Assembly (NCBI GenBank): GCA_034509735.1
Contig: JACGWO010000011.1
Location: 14,417,866-14,481,865, forward strand
Origin: Sesamum alatum
Taxonomy: Eukaryota > Streptophyta > Magnoliopsida > Lamiales > Pedaliaceae
Direction of reading: 5' to 3'
Length of the DNA stretch: 64,000 bases
The notes beneath the pieces are model-generated. The model was not told where the DNA came from and ran no database searches. It saw only the letters and a list, made by a program, of their open reading frames with translations. The number at the start of each line of letters is the position of its first letter. The first letter of the stretch is position 1. The translations under genes were made by a program, and so were the position numbers. This document shows, one piece after another, positions 59,421 to 64,000 of the stretch.

Positions 59421-59697
59421 GGGATAATTGCATTTACACCCCCTAATTTATGGTCTATTTATACAAATCACTCATATCTTTTGAATAATTATACATACAC
59501 CTACTAAAATATAAGCATCGTTTACACAAATCCCTATTGTTTTAGAAAATTATACTTACACCCCTCAAAAGTATCGGCATTATTACACAAACTACCCCTA
59601 TTTTTTGGCTATCAAGGATGGTTTATGTAATTATGCAAAAGATAGGGGTGGTTGGTATAAATAAACTATAGGTCAGGGGTGTAAATATAATTATCCC
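59421..59697. mobile_element. 277-bp Mutator-type MITE, second copy
   Basis: The ends GGGATAATTGCATTTACACC and the complement of GGTGTAAATATAATTATCCC are inverted. Flanks taatttata and taatttatt agree at 8 of 9. The empty counterpart near 63131-63150 has the target once. Same length as 45608-45884. Confidence 0.92.
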
Positions 59698-59790
59698 TAA
59701 TTTATTTTTGTGTACTGGATAATGGTTGATTGAACCCAATTGAATAAATTATGGGATGTGATAAACTAATACTTTTTGTTAGGAGGCGTT

Positions 59791-60611
59791 TACATTTTGG
59801 GTTAAGACTGAATAAGAGCCCAAATCCAGCCCTGACCCCCATTTACATTACATGATTGTGGCCCGGTGCAAATTAAGGGTCCCAATACACACCAAGTAAA
59901 TCCCAATAACTTATCACATTTGGGAGGTTCTGAAAAGTTATTTTGGGTGGCCCAAATTTCAATCTCGTCATTGCTTTTATGTTTTTGCCCCCTATTTGAG
60001 ACATGAAATTACATACATACAAATAATTAACATTGGATTAATAGAAGAGTTTTCTTAATTGTGGTGACTATTAATTACTCCAAACTTCTAGTTTCAACTT
60101 TTAGAATAATTAATTTATTTAGAATTGATTATTAAATTTTAGGCACTTAAATTAAGTATTCCAAATTGATTAATTATTTGGAGCTAATAATTATTAACAA
60201 ATAATTCTAAATAATTCTTTGGAATTGATTATTTGGACCAATTAATTATTTGGAACTATTTGATTAATTATTAGAATTCTCAATATTTAATTTATTTGGA
60301 ATTGATTTTTAGAGTTAAAATCTATCTTAAAATTAGTATTCAATTTAATTCATATTGTTCAACTTACCCTATTAATTATTTAGAATGGGTTATTAGAGTT
60401 AGAGCATTAACATTCGAATGCTAAAAAGAAGTTGACGTTTTATATTTGGAAAAAAAAGGTTTTGACTTAATTATTTTACAATACGAAATATATAGTTTGA
60501 TCAACAACGAGGTCCTAGGATTCACTAGCTTCCCATTGACTAAACAATCTCTAATTTTTATTAAGAATTAAATTGAATACTAAAGTTTTTAAGTAAAATT
60601 AAAGTCAATAT
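59791..60611. other. Very AT-rich DNA rich in AATTAATTATTTGGA-type words
   Basis: 60020-60400 repeats short words around AATTATTTGGAATTGATTATT many times in loose order. No gene seen. Confidence 0.5.
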
Positions 60612-61080
60612 TCAGTATATTAACGATCTTCGGGTCAAATCCTTTTTCCAGGTTAACATACATGATGTGTCCAAAAAGGGTCGGTCTAATTTGCGGCCCA
60701 TATGCGAGAGCCTAGCACAAACCATAGAAGCCCAAGAGCTCCCATTCACCCTTGGCCCAAGAAGAACGTAGCCCAGGAATGGAGTTCGGTGACCCCAAGA
60801 GGGCAGGAGGCCTAATACCACCCTGGCGGCCAGGAGGACACCCTCCCGATGGCAGCAAATTACTGGGATAAGGTTGACTTGGGCGCACACTTGGAGTACA
60901 ACAAGGACTCGAGGAGGCCTCACACGTGGCCAACCTCCCCTAAGAAATCGGGATATGGTTGAATCCTATGTTACCTTGATCTCTCCTAGCTAGACCAAAC
61001 TCCGTTAAGACCTTCTAACCACTCTTGAATTCTGAGGAGGCCTATCCACAACAATTACCTCCTAATTAGGATACAACATA
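60612..61080. mobile_element. Probable LTR-retrotransposon fragment
   Basis: A GC-richer block (GGCCCAAG, GAGGCC, AGGAGGCC words, a CACACGTGGCC-type phrase) abruptly bounded by AT-rich DNA, about 900 bases before a gag-like relic. It resembles LTR or leader sequence of plant Gypsy elements, but no partner LTR was found. Confidence 0.4.
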
Positions 61081-61961
61081 ACACTGACACGGCTATATAT
61101 AATATATTTTTTTATATATATTCTAAATTTCTCATAAAATTAAAAATATGCAATATGAAACATATCAAGATAAAACATAAAATAAGCATGTCTTATATCT
61201 AAAAAGTTAACCAAAATACATTACTTCAAAAATCTACATAGTCAGTTTATTTAAAAAATACACAATGAAAAAAAAAATTGATTATCCAAATCAGTTAAAT
61301 TATCATAATCATCTCTCGATTTTTTAGTAATTTCATCCCAAAATTTGTAATTGAGAGAAGTGATTTTTTTTTTTTTCATTTTTGTTTAGCCCAAAGTTCT
61401 TTGTTTTCTAATAGACAATTCAAATTTTTTTAAAATTATAAAAAGAATCTTAAAAGTGTCCAAAACATGTCGGGCAATCCTCCAAAATGTGTCGGACACG
61501 TCTGTTATGTCCTTTATTTTTCTTTTCTTTTTTTATATATTTTTGAATACGCCTATGCCTTATCTGAGGCGTGTCCATGTCCGCCACATGTCTGATACTA
61601 CATCGGGTAATATTTTGGAGTGTTCGTGCATTATAAGTGGGAACACAAAACTAAGACGTGTGAACAATGAAAACTCCCAACAGTGGGGTAGACAAATAGA
61701 ACACGAAAGCTCACTGCCAAACAGAATGGTAGGAATAGAGCCTGTCAACTGCTGATGGATCCATCCTTCCCCTATCACCTGGAATGAAATGAGTTGGCCA
61801 TCCACCAAGGAAATCTGTAGTCATACAAGAAATCCGATCGAGAGCTCAATTTCACCGAGCCTTTTCAAGTATCCATTCACCATATTCTGATTCCACTACC
61901 TTGCCCTCCTATAGGGATGCAAAGAACTCCTTGACTTTATTTCATGAATGGGCAATCTAAG

Positions 61962-62099
61962 AGGCCCTTGAAGAGATTCGTAAGTGAATCGCTTTCGGAA
62001 GAGCTCAAGATATCGAAGTTTAATAAATACAATGGGTTCAACGACCCATATCATCACTTGTTGTCCTTTTGTGGGGATTGTCGAGGCCTTGATTCCTAG
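61962..62099 (+). pseudogene. Ty3/Gypsy gag fragment
   Basis: 46 codons read FVSESLSEELKISKFNKYNG and then NDPYHHLLSF. This is the pattern of the gag start of plant Gypsy elements, where a 'P..F.....Y.G..DP..HL..F' block opens the capsid domain. Stops follow at once and no pol sequence is present. The surrounding 61650-62300 is probably part of the same decayed element. Confidence 0.5.
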
Positions 62100-62891
62100 T
62101 TTAGGTTATTTTTCCACCATTGAATTAATGCTTTGGAAGGGGAGGCACTCAAGTAGAACTCACTTCTTCCCTTTGATGCTCTACATAGTGGATGCATCAG
62201 TTGACAATCAGGCTCTTCAGATGATGATTGGCATACCTTTGATTCTAACCCGACGCGAGGATGCAGGATCCTCGTAGTCACCATATGGGTCGGTGATTGG
62301 AGTTAAGGTTAACATAATTTGGGAACACGGGCAAGTCGTGTTCTTCAAATCAGACGCTTTTATATCCATTTTCTCTCTCCTCTAGATCCATCGTTATCCG
62401 TTCATATCCTGCCGGCCCAATGCCACCATTCGAGAGCCCATCCAATGGCTATCATCGTGGAATCTGGCCTACCTATTGCCCATCGGCCCACCGTTGGAAA
62501 CTTCTCGCTTTCTCCCATCCGCGAAATCCTTCCCCATAATCCCCTCTCCTCTCCCCATTTTTCACCGACGTCCACCATCCTTTCCCTAGCGCACCATCAT
62601 CACTTGAAAGCCTACTCCACAACAATCATTGTCCACCCTCACTGATCATCGTCCATTCCGCCATTAGTGAGATCTCTTCGTCTCTTTTCTTTTCGTCTTC
62701 ATCCTCCCTCTCTTCACCCCGCCTTCATTCTTCGAGATCTCAGACACGGCCATAGTCTCCTTTTCCATTAGTTTTAATCTTAATTTTACTGGTTGGATCA
62801 AAGTTATAATATTTTAAAAAGATTAAGAATCAAAATTGTGCCTCCAAATTTCTAAGGACCAAAATTATTTTGGCCCTTAATCGTGTAATTT

Positions 62892-63235
62892 ACCCTCACC
62901 ATATTAATTCCCCTTTGTATAGTCGTGCCTCTAGATAGGGCAAAGAAAGAGTGTCCAAAAAGACAATCTTCATCTTATTATGGGTACACAATCGAGAGAG
63001 AGAGAGAGAGAGTTATCATAGATAAATAAGAGAATTTATAGGATTAAATGTAAATTTTGATCTGTGTATTAATTTTATATAATAAAATTTTAATTATTTT
63101 GACTATCGATCAACTATTTTTGATTAGTGGGATAATTTATATTATATGCAGGGACGTTTGTCTTTATGTATTGAATAATGGTCGATTGAGCCCAATTGAA
63201 TAAACTATGAGATGGGATAAATTAATACTTTTTGT
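62892..63235. repeat. Duplicated segment, empty copy
   Basis: Paralogue of 58376-59790 without the Helitron and without the 277-bp MITE. It retains one uninterrupted GATAATTTATA target and a continuous GTGTATTAATTTTATATAA junction. It also lacks about 70 bases present after the Helitron in the other copy. Confidence 0.8.
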
Positions 63236-63654
63236 TAGTGTTTATTCAATTGAATAAAATATGGCACGGATCGGATTATACCACAACCAAAATCGGATAA
63301 GTTATCAACCTCATTCAATCACTGATGAATTACCAGCGAACCGTCATTTCTTATAGTAAGTGGATTGGAGGCCCAGTAATGCTTTATTAGGCCTTTTAAA
63401 CTGCTCTTTAGTGTTCATCTATACAATTTGTTAAGTACGAGGTTATTAGTATAATTATTTTTTTGTCAGACAAAATATATATTGACTAAAATACCTTTAA
63501 AAATATTTGTCTTTACACAAAAATGATCATTTCTTTAATATTTTCTATTTAAAAGAATATCTATTTTTTGTACATCTAAAATCAATAAAAAGATTTTAAA
63601 AAATATTAATTCTTGGTCAATTATTCATTTTTGCTTTTGTTTTATATAGTTAAA
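63236..63654. other. Intergenic DNA, nothing recognised
   Basis: AT-rich, no coding signal, up to the Helitron terminus. Confidence 0.4.
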
Positions 63655-64000
63655 CTAGTTAGTAACCCGTGCCAAGGCACGGGAGAATTGTATTTTCAAT
63701 AAATAAAGAAATAAGTTTATAAATAATTTAAATTTAAAATATAAAAATAAATAAACAATAAAGAATTTAAAATTTAAAGTTAAAATAATTAATAAGTAGA
63801 AAACACACAAAAGTGTATTGAATATAAAAATGAAGTTAAACTTTTTACTAATTAATTATCTTAAATGATAAGTGATTTTTTTAAATAAAGGTAAACAATG
63901 AATATGTGCTTTAAAATGAATAATGAATATGTGCTTCAAAATAAAAATAAATGAGGTAAATAATTATCTCAATAAAAATACGTTATTTCATTAAGTGGTA
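63655..64000 (-). mobile_element. Helitron 3' end, element runs off the window
   Basis: On the minus strand the sequence ends with the perfect hairpin CCCGTGCC-TT-GGCACGGG (63666-63683) followed by TTACTAA and CTAG, then T. This is the Helitron 3' signature, so the body extends to the right beyond 64000. The visible part is AT-rich with no coding signal. Confidence 0.82.

Larger units (their letters stand above)
58376..59790. repeat. Duplicated segment, filled copy
   Basis: Homologous to 62892-63235 in the same orientation. Shared blocks include TGTATAGTC.GTG.CTCTAGA, the GAGAGAGAG tract, TTTGATTAGTGG.ATAATTTATA and TTGAATAAA.TATG.GATG. This copy has a Helitron (58542-59280) and a 277-bp MITE (59421-59697) inserted; the other lacks both. 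Confidence 0.8.

Noticed and set aside
62319..62645. 108-codon ORF in a pyrimidine-rich stretch
   Set aside because: Composition (Pro/Ser/His-rich) follows from CT-rich low-complexity DNA; no domain is visible.
1..64000. CRISPR arrays, rRNA genes, tRNA genes, bacterial-type operons, integrated virus
   Set aside because: Repeats found are dispersed foldbacks, not regularly spaced. No rRNA or cloverleaf tRNA sequence and no viral replicase or coat domains were recognised by eye. A tRNAscan-type search would be needed to exclude tRNAs fully.

Overview
This is an AT-rich nuclear window from a flowering plant. It contains four host protein-coding genes (an AAA-type ATPase, a syntaxin-6 N-domain protein, XRCC3, and an unknown plant-specific protein) set in dense, nested transposable elements. 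The gene families, the Mutator-like transposases, the plant mobile domain (PMD), the L1-type LINE and the Helitron ends all point to a eudicot. The species cannot be fixed from sequence alone.

Layout. 0.4-2.1 kb: intronless AAA-ATPase gene with TATA box (+). 2.1-13.4 kb: no host gene; Mutator-type foldback elements, two Harbinger-like MITEs and a larger element with GC-rich filling. 13.4-17.2 kb: decayed composite element in which a PMD gene (+) and the N-terminal part of a Mutator transposase gene (-) converge tail to tail, with GC-rich hairpins upstream of both genes. 17.4-26.3 kb: a second Mutator element with long terminal inverted repeats. Its transposase pseudogene is split by a 5.4-kb L1-type LINE with a 13-bp target-site duplication. 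26-42 kb: gene-free; LTR remnants, a tandem Helitron, and foldback elements including a 1.2-kb one with duplicated arms. 42.4-45.5 kb: five-exon syntaxin-6 N-domain gene (+). 48.6-49.5 kb: single-exon XRCC3 (-). 50.5-54.1 kb: inverted LTR interrupted by a 1.46-kb foldback, then a hAT-type MITE. 54.4-56.6 kb: Mutator-type foldbacks, one carrying a CACTA MITE. 56.9-57.7 kb: the plant-specific gene of unknown function (-). 57.9-64 kb: Helitrons, a Gypsy gag relic, and a duplicated segment whose two copies show filled and empty insertion sites.

Most of the non-genic DNA can be explained as nested insertions. Target-site duplications were read by eye: 9 bp at many foldback elements whose ends resemble GGGATAATTA or GGGTAAATTACA (Mutator superfamily), 8 bp at the hAT element, and 3 bp at the Harbinger and CACTA elements. 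Helitron ends show TC starts and hairpin-CTAG 3' ends inserted between A and T. No bacterial-type operon, CRISPR array, rRNA or tRNA gene was recognised. The least ordinary structures are the PMD/transposase composite with its hairpins, and the foldback families with internal duplications or captured flanking DNA.
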